The notes under the pieces are model-generated. The model was not told where the DNA came from. It ran no database searches and was given only the letters and a program-made list of their open reading frames with translations. Shown here in pieces: positions 24,562-32,783 of a stretch of 64,000 nucleotides of DNA; position 1 is the first letter of the stretch; the number at the start of each line of letters is the position of its first letter. Both the position numbers and the translations under genes were made by a program. The stretch is from Alloprevotella sp. OH1205_COT-284 (GTDB lineage: Bacteria; Bacteroidota; Bacteroidia; Bacteroidales; Bacteroidaceae), in NCBI RefSeq assembly GCF_003859795.1, contig NZ_RQYI01000003.1:1-64000 (forward strand), given 5' to 3'.

Positions 24562-25983
24562 ATGGCTCGCAAAAAGAAACCCCTCCCCCTTCTCGAAAAT
24601 ATTCTTATCACCGACGTGGCCGCCGAAGGCAAGGCCTTGGCCAAGATCGACGGACTGGCCGTGTTTGTGCCCTATGTCGTGCCGGGCGACGTGGTGGATT
24701 TGCAACTGCGTCGCAAAAAACACAGTTATGCCGAGGCCGAAGCTGTGCGCATACGTCAGTATAGCGAGAAGCGCAGCGAGCCGTTTTGCCGGCACTATGG
24801 CATTTGCGGCGGCTGCAAATGGCAGGTGCTGCCCTATGAGGAACAGCTGAAATACAAACAGCAACAGGTGACGGACAACCTCACGCGCATCGGCAAAGTG
24901 GAGTTGCCCGAATGCCGTCCCATTCTCGGATCGCGTCGCGACAGAGCCTATCGCAACAAGTTGGAGTTTGGTTTTTCCAACAAACGATGGCTCACGCTCG
25001 ACGAGGTGAAGAGTGGCGTGGAATTTGAGCGAATGGAGGCACTGGGCTTTCACATCTCGGGGGCGTTCGACAAAATTCTCGACATCGAAGAGTGTCATCT
25101 GATGGGCGACATCAACAACCGCATTCGCAACGGACTGCGCACGTTTGCCCTCGAACGCGGTTTGGCGTTTTACGACCTTCGCGCCAACCGCGGCCTGCTG
25201 CGCAACATCATGCTGCGCACCGCTTCGACAGGCGAGGTGATGTTGTTGGTGCAGTTTTGCATGATGACCGACCGCGACCGCGAGCAAGCACTCGAAGTGA
25301 TGGAGTTTTTGAAAACGACGTTTCCCGAAATCACCTCGTTGCTCTATGTGAACAACACGAAGTGCAACGACACGATCGGCGACCTCGACGTGGTGACTTA
25401 TGCCGGCACCGACTGCATCTACGAAGAGATGGAGGGATTGCGCTTCAAAGTGGGGGCGAAAAGTTTTTATCAAACCAACTCGGAACAAGCCTACGAATTA
25501 TATAAGGTGACGCGCGATTTTGCCGGATTGACGGGCGATGAACTGGTCTACGACCTCTACACAGGCACGGGCACGATTGCCAATTTCGTGGCCGGAAAGG
25601 CGCGCTTCGTGGTGGGGATAGAGTATGTGCCCGAAGCCATTGAAGATGCCAAGGTCAATGCCGGACTCAACGGATTGGAGGAGAAAACCTTGTTTTACGC
25701 CGGCGACATGAAGAATATCCTCACTGACGAATTTATCGACCGCCACGGCCGTCCCGACGTCATCATCACCGATCCGCCTCGCGCCGGCATGCACGCCGAC
25801 GTGGTCGGGGTCATTCTCAACGCCGCTCCGAAGCGCATTGTTTACGTGTCGTGCAATCCGGCGACACAAGCGCGCGACTTGCAACTGCTCGACAGCAAAT
25901 ATAAAGTTGTGGCGGTGCAGCCGGTGGATATGTTTCCGCAAACGCACCATGTGGAAAACGTGGTGTTGCTCGAACTCAGATAA
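24562..25983 (+). CDS. rlmD: 23S rRNA (uracil-5-)-methyltransferase, RlmD/RumA type
   Basis: A 473-aa enzyme that makes 5-methyluridine in 23S rRNA using SAM. Order: N-terminal TRAM domain; the iron-sulphur cysteine cluster CRHYGICGGC; the SAM pocket DLYTGTGTIANFVA; the motif TDPPRAGMH; and the catalytic cysteine in VYVSCNPATQARD. RlmC and RlmCD enzymes share this layout, so the exact uridine (1939 or 747) is not fixed by sequence. ATG 24562 gives the standard N-terminus. No partner gene is needed. Confidence 0.9.
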   Translation: MARKKKPLPLLENILITDVAAEGKALAKIDGLAVFVPYVVPGDVVDLQLRRKKHSYAEAEAVRIRQYSEKRSEPFCRHYGICGGCKWQVLPYEEQLKYKQQQVTDNLTRIGKVELPECRPILGSRRDRAYRNKLEFGFSNKRWLTLDEVKSGVEFERMEALGFHISGAFDKILDIEECHLMGDINNRIRNGLRTFALERGLAFYDLRANRGLLRNIMLRTASTGEVMLLVQFCMMTDRDREQALEVMEFLKTTFPEITSLLYVNNTKCNDTIGDLDVVTYAGTDCIYEEMEGLRFKVGAKSFYQTNSEQAYELYKVTRDFAGLTGDELVYDLYTGTGTIANFVAGKARFVVGIEYVPEAIEDAKVNAGLNGLEEKTLFYAGDMKNILTDEFIDRHGRPDVIITDPPRAGMHADVVGVILNAAPKRIVYVSCNPATQARDLQLLDSKYKVVAVQPVDMFPQTHHVENVVLLELR

Positions 25984-26048
25984 ATCCGATTTTCAGCCAC
26001 GCATCGCCATTCCTCTTGGCTCGCACTCACCTTCCCAAGACAAAGCCC

Positions 26049-26756
26049 ATGCCCACATCGCCCTCGACTGCCCGACTTCGCGAAAACCTATCGACCTATT
26101 TGGCCGCAGGAGATGCCGAGGCTTTGCGCGATCGGCTGAAAACGCTGCGTCATGCGGAGTTTAGGGCAGCCGGCGCAGTGATGTGCGAAGGCAGATTTTG
26201 GGAAACTGTGACCGAGGCGGAGTTTTGGCGTTTTTTTCTTGTGTTGGCCGCCGACAACGCCAAGGCCTATGTCGGCACTATGCTCAAAGCCGCAGCGGCA
26301 CGCCACTGCCACCGACCGTTGGTCTGCGAAGCGGAAGCGTTTCGGGCTTTTGCCCAAGACGTGGCTTCGGACATCGATCGTCGAAAAACACTCGACGCGC
26401 TCCTCCCTTTGTTTGACCAAGAAGAGAAGGTGGAGCGTTTGATGACGCTCTTTCGGGTGAACGAAGAAAATGATCGCGTGAGAGCGGGCTATCTGTTTAG
26501 AGCCGGCACGCCGGTGTGCTACTTCCTGCTTTTCCGATTGTTGAAAAAGTGGGAAGACGATGTGCCGACCCTTCGGCGTTTTGCCGTCGAGTTGATTCGC
26601 AAGGGCGACAAATCTTCGTTTAATTTGGCCTGCATTCTTCGAGAGTATTTCAATCTCGACGAAGTGCCGGGCACGTTTTCGCTCCGACTTCCCGCTTATG
26701 AACTTTCGCGCCTCGATGCCCACCCCGAGGCCTTTTTGAAAATCCTGCTCCGCTAA
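26049..26756 (+). CDS. Hypothetical protein, translationally coupled to the next gene
   Basis: A 235-aa protein that I do not recognise. It is helical, with many Arg, Ala and Leu (ARLRENLSTYLAAGDAEALRDRLKTLRHAEFRAAGAV), and has no signal peptide or membrane segment. A TTG at 26016 would extend it by 11 residues; the ATG at 26049 was chosen. Its stop codon TAA shares its last base with the ATG of the next gene (TAATG at 26754-26758), so both are likely made in a fixed ratio. The neighbourhood gives no hint of pathway. A cytoplasmic scaffold or regulatory role would be only a guess. Confidence 0.7.
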   Translation: MPTSPSTARLRENLSTYLAAGDAEALRDRLKTLRHAEFRAAGAVMCEGRFWETVTEAEFWRFFLVLAADNAKAYVGTMLKAAAARHCHRPLVCEAEAFRAFAQDVASDIDRRKTLDALLPLFDQEEKVERLMTLFRVNEENDRVRAGYLFRAGTPVCYFLLFRLLKKWEDDVPTLRRFAVELIRKGDKSSFNLACILREYFNLDEVPGTFSLRLPAYELSRLDAHPEAFLKILLR

Positions 26757-27031
26757 TGACACCTTCCTCCGAACTCGAAGATTTTGCCGATGCTCTTTTG
26801 AGTCATGTCGAAGCCGCATTGCGCGCTTCGGGAGAAACGGCCGACTATTCGCAAGAGGCGGTGTGCATCATTGATGCACGCAACCATCTTTTTGCCTCGG
26901 CCGGCGTTCATCGCACGGATGAGGAACGCGGCATTTATGCTCTGCGAGATCTCTGTGCACTCGACGACGAGAGCATGGAGTTGCGTCCCGACCGCATGAG
27001 GTGCAGAGCGGTGGGACGAGATTTTTTCTAA
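26756..27031 (+). CDS. Small hypothetical protein coupled to the 235-aa protein
   Basis: A 91-aa protein, acidic in the first half and with a central stretch SQEAVCIIDARNHLFASAGVHRTDEERGIYALRDLCALDDESMELRPDRMR. No signal peptide, membrane segment or metal motif is seen. The coupled start suggests a complex with the upstream 235-aa protein. I do not recognise the family. It is followed by a 69-bp gap and then the thioesterase gene. Confidence 0.65.
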   Translation: MTPSSELEDFADALLSHVEAALRASGETADYSQEAVCIIDARNHLFASAGVHRTDEERGIYALRDLCALDDESMELRPDRMRCRAVGRDFF

Positions 27032-27100
27032 GATTTTCTCCGACTTGATCTTCTTATTTTTCAACGTATCATCTTTGGCGTATCCTCGCCTTCAAAAAAA

Positions 27101-27526
27101 ATGACCATGACCGAATTTTTTCGCCATCGCACGCCCATACAGATCCGTTTCAACGATCTCGATTCTTATCAGCACGTCAATAACAACTCCTACTTCTCTT
27201 TTTACGATTTGGGGAAAGAGAGTTATTTTGCCGATGTCTTTCAGCACGATTTCCGCAGGCAATCCGTGGTGCCCCTCATAGCCAACATCAACGCCGACTT
27301 CATCGAACCGGTGGTGTATGGCGACGACATCGTGGTGGAAACGCGTATCAGTCACCTCGGCACGAAGAGCTTCACGCTTGAACAGCGCGCCGTAAATCAA
27401 AAGAACGGTCGCGTGGTATGCACTGCCCGAACGGTGATGGTGTGTGTGGATCTGAAAAAACAGGAATCGGTCGAAATCCCTGCCGAATATCGGGCGGCGA
27501 TTGAGGCCTACGAAGCCGGAAAATAA
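27101..27526 (+). CDS. Acyl-CoA thioesterase, 4HBT/YbgC-like hot-dog fold
   Basis: A 141-aa cytoplasmic protein. The 4HBT motif is RFNDLDSYQHVNNNSYFSFYDLGKESYF, with the Asp and His-Val-Asn-Asn elements used in catalysis. The following sheet FIEPVVYGDDIVVETRISHLG is typical. It would hydrolyse an acyl-CoA or acyl-ACP thioester; the chain length is not predictable. It lies 33 bp before the aroB start used here, so they may be co-transcribed, but no functional link is clear. Confidence 0.85.
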   Translation: MTMTEFFRHRTPIQIRFNDLDSYQHVNNNSYFSFYDLGKESYFADVFQHDFRRQSVVPLIANINADFIEPVVYGDDIVVETRISHLGTKSFTLEQRAVNQKNGRVVCTARTVMVCVDLKKQESVEIPAEYRAAIEAYEAGK

Positions 27527-27559
27527 TTGAGCAACAAACGCAAAACCGACACTCAAAAC

Positions 27560-28603
27560 ATGCAACACATCGTTTATGCCCAAAACATGGCGGCCGAACT
27601 CGCGCAAGCCATCGAACGAGAAGGAACGCCCGATCGATTGCTGCTGCTGACCGATGAAAACACACATCGCCTTTGTCGCCCGGTCATTGAAACGATTTTG
27701 GCCGGAGCGCACGAAATGGTGGTCGGAGCGAGCGATGTGCATAAAACGCTCGCCACGCTCGCCACGGTATGGGAGAAAATGCAGGAGGGCGGTGCGACGC
27801 GCCATTCGCTGATGATCAATCTCGGCGGAGGCATGATCACCGACCTCGGCGGATTTGCGGCGGCGACGTTCAAACGCGGCATACGCTTCATCAACGTGCC
27901 GACTACGTTGCTCTCAATGGTCGATGCGGCCGTGGGAGGAAAGACGGGCATCAATTTCGGCGGTCTGAAAAACGAAGTCGGGAGCTTTGCCGACGCCGAA
28001 ACGGTTTTGGTCAGCACCGAATTTCTCCGTACGCTCGATGCCGAAAACATTTGTTCGGGATATGCCGAAATGCTCAAACACGCCTTGTTGAGCAACAAAG
28101 AGATGTGGGTGCGCCACTTGAAGTTCGACCTCGCCACGCCCGACTTGGAGATGCTCCAAACGCTCGTGGCCGAAAGCATCGAGGTGAAACGCCGCATCGT
28201 GGCCGAAGACCCGCACGAGCGAGGGTTGAGAAAAGCACTCAATCTGGGACACACCGTGGGGCACGCCTTTGAAAGTCTGATGTTGGAAAAAGGCAGAGCA
28301 GTGTTACACGGATATGCCGTGGCGTGGGGTTTGGTGTGCGAACTCTTCATGAGTTGCGCGGAAGCGGCTTTCCCGACAGATGCGATGCAGGCTACCGTGC
28401 GCTTCATCTTCGACCATTATGGCCGTCCCGATTTCACTTGCGACGATTACGATCGGCTGCATGAATTGATGTTGCACGACAAAAAGAACGTGGCCGGACA
28501 GATAAATTTTTCTCTCTTGTCCGATGTGGGAAAAGTAGTGATCAACCGCCGCGTGGAGCGTAGCCTCGTTGATGAGGCTTTCGACTTTTTGCGAGAGGCT
28601 TGA
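27560..28603 (+). CDS. aroB: 3-dehydroquinate synthase
   Basis: A 347-aa enzyme, second step of the shikimate pathway: it converts DAHP to 3-dehydroquinate using NAD and a metal ion. The core LGGGMITDLGGFAAATFKRGIRFINVPTTLLSMVDAAVGGKTGIN is clear, as is the metal-ligand region LNLGHTVGHAFE. It is slightly shorter than E. coli AroB because the N-terminal part is trimmed. A TTG at 27527 touches the previous stop and would add 11 residues; the ATG at 27560 is preferred because MQHIVYAQNMA resembles the family start. A terminator follows at 28631. Confidence 0.93.
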   Translation: MQHIVYAQNMAAELAQAIEREGTPDRLLLLTDENTHRLCRPVIETILAGAHEMVVGASDVHKTLATLATVWEKMQEGGATRHSLMINLGGGMITDLGGFAAATFKRGIRFINVPTTLLSMVDAAVGGKTGINFGGLKNEVGSFADAETVLVSTEFLRTLDAENICSGYAEMLKHALLSNKEMWVRHLKFDLATPDLEMLQTLVAESIEVKRRIVAEDPHERGLRKALNLGHTVGHAFESLMLEKGRAVLHGYAVAWGLVCELFMSCAEAAFPTDAMQATVRFIFDHYGRPDFTCDDYDRLHELMLHDKKNVAGQINFSLLSDVGKVVINRRVERSLVDEAFDFLREA

Positions 28604-28630
28604 CCAACACCGACCGACACAGCAACCATA

Positions 28631-28666
28631 AGGGCGCATTCTCCAAACGACGAGGAGAATGCGCCC
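28631..28666 (+). terminator. Terminator after aroB
   Basis: AGGGCGCATTCTCC (28631-28644) pairs perfectly with GGAGAATGCGCCCT (28653-28666), followed by TGTTGT. Confidence 0.8.
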
Positions 28667-28682
28667 TTGTTGTCAAGATAGC

Positions 28683-28721
28683 GCAAGACACGTTGAGCCG
28701 GAGGGCATCGACGTGTCTTGC
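28683..28721 (-). terminator. Hairpin, probable terminator of mrp
   Basis: GCAAGACACGT (28683-28693) pairs with ACGTGTCTTGC (28711-28721), 34 bp after the mrp stop on the minus strand. The T-run is weak. Confidence 0.55.
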
Positions 28722-28754
28722 GTGTTGAAAGGCGGGAAAGGCGCGCGGCACCGG

Positions 28755-29858
28755 TCAATGCTGCGTGACTTCCACAATTTGCGTGGGAGCGAGTTCGAGA
28801 TTGCGTCGCTCGGTGGCCTCAACCACGGCTGCGGCCAAGGCGGTGAAAGCCTGCCCGGTGAGGGTGTCGGGATTGACGGCCACCGGCTCGCCGTTGTCGC
28901 CGCCGTCGCAGATGCTTTGCACAATGGGGATTTGGGCGAGAAGGGGGATGTCGAGTTCTTCGGCCAAGCGTTTTGTACCTTCGCGCCCGAAGATATAGTA
29001 GCGGTTTTGAGGCAGTTCGGCAGGGGTGAACCATGCCATATTTTCCACCAAACCGAGAATGGGCACGTTCACCTTCTCATTGCGATACATGTCGATCCCC
29101 TTGCGAGCGTCGGCGAGTGCTACTTGCTGGGGCGTGCTCACGACGACGGCTCCCGTTATGGCCAGTGTTTGGAGGAGGGTGAGGTGGATGTCGCTTGTGC
29201 CGGGAGGAGTGTCGAGAATGAGGTAATCCAATTCGCCCCAGTCGGCGTCGGCGATGAGCTGTTTGAGCGTGTTGGAAGCCATGGAGCCGCGCCAAAGGGT
29301 GGCCGTTTCGGCATTGACGAAGAAGCCGATCGATAGCAACTTGACGCCATATTTCAGTGCCGGAATGAGCAACTGCCGTCCCTCGACGACGTGGGCGTAG
29401 ATTTGTTCGTTTTCGAGGTGGAACATTTTGGGCACGGAGGGGCCGAAGATGTCGGCGTCGAGCAGACCGACGTTATAGCCCCGTGCGGCCAAAGCTACGG
29501 CCAGATTGGCCGAAACGGTGCTTTTGCCCACACCGCCCTTGCCGGAGGAAACGGCGATGATGTTTTTGACCTGTGGCAGGAGTTTGCCGGGTTCGGGGCG
29601 TTCGGATTGCTTGAACTTGGGGCTGATGTGTACCTCCACGTCGGGAGAAATTTCGCGATGAATGGTGGCTTCTATGGATTTGAAAAGACTCTTCATGAAA
29701 GGGTCGGGGTTCTTTTCGAACACGATGGAGAAGCTCACGTTCATGCCGTCAATGCGCGGGTCGTCCCAGAGCATTTGGGCTTCGATGAGATTTTTGCCGT
29801 TGCCCGGATAGCGCACTTGGGCGAGGGCATCGGTGATGAGTTTCGGGTATAGCGTCAT
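28755..29858 (-). CDS. mrp: Mrp/NBP35-family iron-sulphur carrier ATPase (ApbC-like)
   Basis: A 367-aa protein with an N-terminal MIP18/DUF59 domain (about 1-90) and a C-terminal ParA-like ATPase: deviant Walker A SSGKGGVGKST, then LLDADIFGPSVPKMF and ILDTPPGTSDIHL. It probably carries Fe-S clusters to apo-proteins. Most Mrp proteins have a CxxC pair after the ENM motif; here the segment reads VENMAWFTPAELPQNRYYIFG with no cysteines, a form I believe is common in Bacteroidetes. The start MTLYPKLITDAL at 29858 is the family start; an in-frame ATG at 29909 would add 17 residues of low-complexity sequence. Confidence 0.9.
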   Translation of the reverse strand: MTLYPKLITDALAQVRYPGNGKNLIEAQMLWDDPRIDGMNVSFSIVFEKNPDPFMKSLFKSIEATIHREISPDVEVHISPKFKQSERPEPGKLLPQVKNIIAVSSGKGGVGKSTVSANLAVALAARGYNVGLLDADIFGPSVPKMFHLENEQIYAHVVEGRQLLIPALKYGVKLLSIGFFVNAETATLWRGSMASNTLKQLIADADWGELDYLILDTPPGTSDIHLTLLQTLAITGAVVVSTPQQVALADARKGIDMYRNEKVNVPILGLVENMAWFTPAELPQNRYYIFGREGTKRLAEELDIPLLAQIPIVQSICDGGDNGEPVAVNPDTLTGQAFTALAAAVVEATERRNLELAPTQIVEVTQH

Positions 29859-29933
29859 GGTGAGTTGAGAAGTTGAGGCCGAGAGTGGCGAAATTGAACT
29901 TTCGGACATGGCCGTGTCGGCCGTCGGAGAAAT

Positions 29934-30239
29934 TCAGTCGAGGGTGTAATCGACCGCCACGCGAGTGTCGGCGATGAGCTTGGCACGCTCGGCGATTTTG
30001 AGATGTGCCGGATGATTGGCATATCGGGAGAGTGCCTCGATGTTGTCTACAACGACGGTGAGCACGGCGTCGAACGAAACCGGAGTGCGGAGCACGTCGA
30101 TGCCGCATTCGAGGCTTCTGATTTCGGGAACGACACCGACGAGGGCGTCGAGTTGCTGTTTCATCCAAGCGGCGTGCTGTGTCGCGCTTTGGCCTTCGGC
30201 GCCGTCTTTGAAGCGCCACATCACAATGTGTTTGAGCAT
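29934..30239 (-). CDS. Dabb (stress-responsive A/B barrel) domain protein
   Basis: A 101-aa single-domain protein of dimeric ferredoxin-like fold. The start MLKHIVMWRFKDGAEG and the later SFDAVLTVVVDNIEALSRYANHPAHLKIAE are typical of Dabb proteins. Catalytic or stress roles have been suggested in plants and bacteria, but the bacterial function is open. The in-frame extension upstream to 30296 lacks family similarity. It lies 75 bp before mrp on the same strand. Confidence 0.88.
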   Translation of the reverse strand: MLKHIVMWRFKDGAEGQSATQHAAWMKQQLDALVGVVPEIRSLECGIDVLRTPVSFDAVLTVVVDNIEALSRYANHPAHLKIAERAKLIADTRVAVDYTLD

Positions 30240-30309
30240 GGGGAGTAAGTGAGTGAGTCGGAGATGAAGGCGGAAAGGAGGGCGTTGTCGCTGCATGAGT
30301 CGCAGGATT

Positions 30310-30373
30310 TTCTACCTAAGACTTAGAAAATTCTACCTCTTAGTTGGAAAATTCTACCTCAGAGGTAGTTGCC
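30310..30373. repeat. Solo 21-bp tandem array
   Basis: Units start at 30310, 30331 and 30352, each beginning TTCTACCT. The last contains the perfect palindrome CTACCTCAGAGGTAG. It lies in a 434-bp gap between Dabb and the SDR gene (30240-30673). The rest of that gap shows no gene. Confidence 0.85.
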
Positions 30374-30673
30374 ACCGAAAGCGATGTGCTCTTTTCCGCA
30401 AAGCAAATTTACAAAGAAAAGCCTGATTAAGATGCCTGTATTTGTACTTTTCACTTGTTTTTGCGAGAAACAAGCTCCTTTTCTTTTTTCTTGCGTAATC
30501 ATTTGTGGAAGGGAGGTACGTGAGGAGGACAGAGCGTGGCGATGAGGAGGGAGGGCGATCGGTGTGATTGTCTTGGCCGCGAACAAAAACTTCTCTCTCT
30601 GCCGATCGTTCGCAAAGGAGGGGCGGGGCAGAGAGAGAAGGATGATCCGGGGCGGGAAAACGGGATAGGGCAA

Positions 30674-31414
30674 TCACTTGTGGCAATAGCCGCCGTTGAT
30701 TTCGAGAACGCTGCCGTTGAGGAAAGCGTTGTGGAGGCAGAACCTGACGGCGTCGGCGATTTCGTCGGTGTAGGCAAAACGAGCGACAGCCGTTTTTTGG
30801 AGGATGCGCTCACGGATTTCCTGTGGCTTGTCGCGCTGCCATTCGGTTTCGACAAAGCCCGGTGCGATGGCATTGACGGTCGTCGCGGTCTTTTCAAAGA
30901 CCTTGACCAAGTTTTGCGCCAAGGCATGGACGGCGGCTTTGCTCACCCCGTAGGCCAAGGAGGCGGCATGGGGGTGGATGCCCATTTGCGAACCGATGAA
31001 GACGATGCGGCTGCCGTTGGGAATGACTCCGAGAAGGTCGCGGATGAGAAAAACATTGCTATTGAGATTGACTCTCATGATGTGTTCCCACTCGGCGTCG
31101 GTCGTTTCGTCGAGCGATTTGCGGAGCGTCGTGCCGGCGTTGAGCACGAGGCAGTCGATGTGGTGCAGCTTTTTGAGAAAGGTTGCCAAATCGCTCATCT
31201 CGTCCGATGAGGCTTGGTCGGCTTTTACGATTTGTAGACGGGTGTCAAGGTGGTTGGGGGCGAAACCTTGTTGCAGCAAGGTTTCTCGGCATTGTCGGGC
31301 GGCTGTGAGGTCGCGCGCATAGGTGGCGACCACATAATAGCCCTCTCGGAGGAGCATGGCGACGATGGCGAGGCCGATGCCTTTGGTGCCTCCGGTGACG
31401 AGTGCATTTTTCAT
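30674..31414 (-). CDS. Short-chain dehydrogenase/reductase (FabG-like)
   Basis: A 246-aa Rossmann-fold oxidoreductase. Cofactor motif TGGTKGIGLAIV near the N-terminus; NAG in LVLNAGTTL; active-site Ser in FIGSQMG and YxxxK as YGVSKAAV; NAIAPGFVETEW after it. These are FabG-like features, so 3-oxoacyl-ACP reduction is possible, but SDR substrates cannot be inferred from these motifs. The gene follows the epimerase-family gene by 50 bp on the same strand, so it could also act on a sugar. ATG 31414 was chosen because MKNALVTGGTKGIG is the family start. Confidence 0.85.
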   Translation of the reverse strand: MKNALVTGGTKGIGLAIVAMLLREGYYVVATYARDLTAARQCRETLLQQGFAPNHLDTRLQIVKADQASSDEMSDLATFLKKLHHIDCLVLNAGTTLRKSLDETTDAEWEHIMRVNLNSNVFLIRDLLGVIPNGSRIVFIGSQMGIHPHAASLAYGVSKAAVHALAQNLVKVFEKTATTVNAIAPGFVETEWQRDKPQEIRERILQKTAVARFAYTDEIADAVRFCLHNAFLNGSVLEINGGYCHK

Positions 31415-31464
31415 GAGGGGAGAAGTTGGGAAATGTGACGTGGGGCGGAGAGGAGAAGAGGTGA

Positions 31465-32664
31465 TCAAACCGGACGTGCGGCCAGTTCTTCAAGCATCTT
31501 CCAGCATTGGAGCAAACCGCGCGGAACGTGGAAGCAACCTTTCCATTTGCCGCCTTTGAGTGTGAGCAACACCTCGCCGCGGCGGTTGAGATAGCCGTAC
31601 CATTCACCGTGCTCGGGATCGACGAAATGCGACCAAACGTAGTCGTGTACGCGTTTGAACCATGCCAAACACTCGGTGTTGCCGGTGAGCTGATAGCCTT
31701 TGAGCATGGTGATGAGGGTTTCGATGTGTACCCACCAGAGTTTCTGATCCCATTCGAGCTGTTGAAGCGGACGGCCGAGACGATCCATAAAGTAGAAGAT
31801 GCCGCCGTGCTCTTTGTCCCAGCCGTATTCGGCTTCGGCAATGGCGATGTGGCAGGCGCGTTCGATGAGTTCGGGACGGTCAAGCCGCTGCCCCAAGTCC
31901 ATGATGAACCACATGGCTTCAATGGCGTGACCGGGGTTGAGCAGACGGCCGTCCATGGAGTCGGACAACCGGTTGTCGATCGTGAGGTTTTCGACGATAA
32001 GCCCGAGTTCGGGGCGATAGAACACGTCCATCACCTCGTGAATGCAGGTTTCGATGGTGTTTTCGAGAAAGTCCTGTGGGAGAAGATGTTCGATTTCGAG
32101 TGCCACGTTGCACAGTATCATCGGCAGGGCGAAGCCTTTCATGGCGCGCGCTCCGGAGGCGGCTTTGTTCCAACGGCCTTTGGGGTTGTCTGTTTTTGAG
32201 AGCACGATGTCGAACGTGCGGCGCGAGATGTCGGCATACTCTTCGTTGCCCGTGGCAAGGGCGAGCTGTCCGAAAGCGATGACGGCAAACGTGTAGGAGA
32301 AAATGTTGTAGGGTTCCACGAGAGGGTTGCCCTCGCGGTCGAGAGCGAAATAGAAATTCAAGGCTCCGTCGTGGCCTTTTGTCTTCAAAAACTCCGCTCC
32401 CCGTATGGCGGCTTCGAGCCATTGGGCACGGGTTTCTTCGCTCACGTCGGGAGTGTGAACGGTGTTGTAGAGCTTGGAAAGCATCCACACTTCGCGCCCT
32501 TGCATCCACACGAATTTGTCGGTGTCGAAAACGCTGCCGTCGCGTTCGAGACAGTGAAGGTAGCCGCCATACTCGCGGTCTATGGAGTGTTGCATCCAAA
32601 AGGGCATGACGCGGTCGAGAAGTTCGCTTTTGTACTGGCGGGCAAGCTGTTTGAAATCGAGCAT
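31465..32664 (-). CDS. N-acylglucosamine 2-epimerase (AGE) family protein
   Basis: A 399-aa (alpha/alpha)6-barrel protein of the AGE/RnbP family. Key segments are MPFWMQHSIDREYGGYLHCLERDGS, KFVWMQGREVWMLSKLY, LLNPGHAIEAMWFIMDLG and WWVHIETLITMLKGYQLTG. Known activities are N-acylglucosamine 2-epimerase (GlcNAc/ManNAc), cellobiose 2-epimerase and mannose isomerases. In Bacteroidales such a gene is often part of sialic-acid use, and nanA is in this window, but the two are 29 kb apart. It has a near-perfect promoter and is followed by the SDR gene in the same direction. Confidence 0.82.
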   Translation of the reverse strand: MLDFKQLARQYKSELLDRVMPFWMQHSIDREYGGYLHCLERDGSVFDTDKFVWMQGREVWMLSKLYNTVHTPDVSEETRAQWLEAAIRGAEFLKTKGHDGALNFYFALDREGNPLVEPYNIFSYTFAVIAFGQLALATGNEEYADISRRTFDIVLSKTDNPKGRWNKAASGARAMKGFALPMILCNVALEIEHLLPQDFLENTIETCIHEVMDVFYRPELGLIVENLTIDNRLSDSMDGRLLNPGHAIEAMWFIMDLGQRLDRPELIERACHIAIAEAEYGWDKEHGGIFYFMDRLGRPLQQLEWDQKLWWVHIETLITMLKGYQLTGNTECLAWFKRVHDYVWSHFVDPEHGEWYGYLNRRGEVLLTLKGGKWKGCFHVPRGLLQCWKMLEELAARPV

Positions 32665-32689
32665 AAGAAAAGGTGTTGCGTTGTTTCGG

Positions 32690-32720
32690 CAAATTTACAA
32701 TAAACCCTTTTGACGGCAAA
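32690..32720 (-). promoter_or_regulatory. Promoter of the epimerase-SDR unit
   Basis: On the minus strand TTTG (32720-32717), 19 bp, then TAAATTTG (32697-32690). Confidence 0.75.
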
Positions 32721-32722
32721 AC

Positions 32723-32760
32723 AAAAAAGGAGTTTATGAGTCGGGCGACTCATAAACTCC
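32723..32760 (-). terminator. Terminator of rng
   Basis: GGAGTTTATGAGTCG (32729-32743) pairs perfectly with CGACTCATAAACTCC (32746-32760). On the minus strand it is followed by TTTTTT, 24 bp after the rng stop. Confidence 0.9.
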
Positions 32761-32783
32761 CAATGGGATGTTGCAGCACGAGG

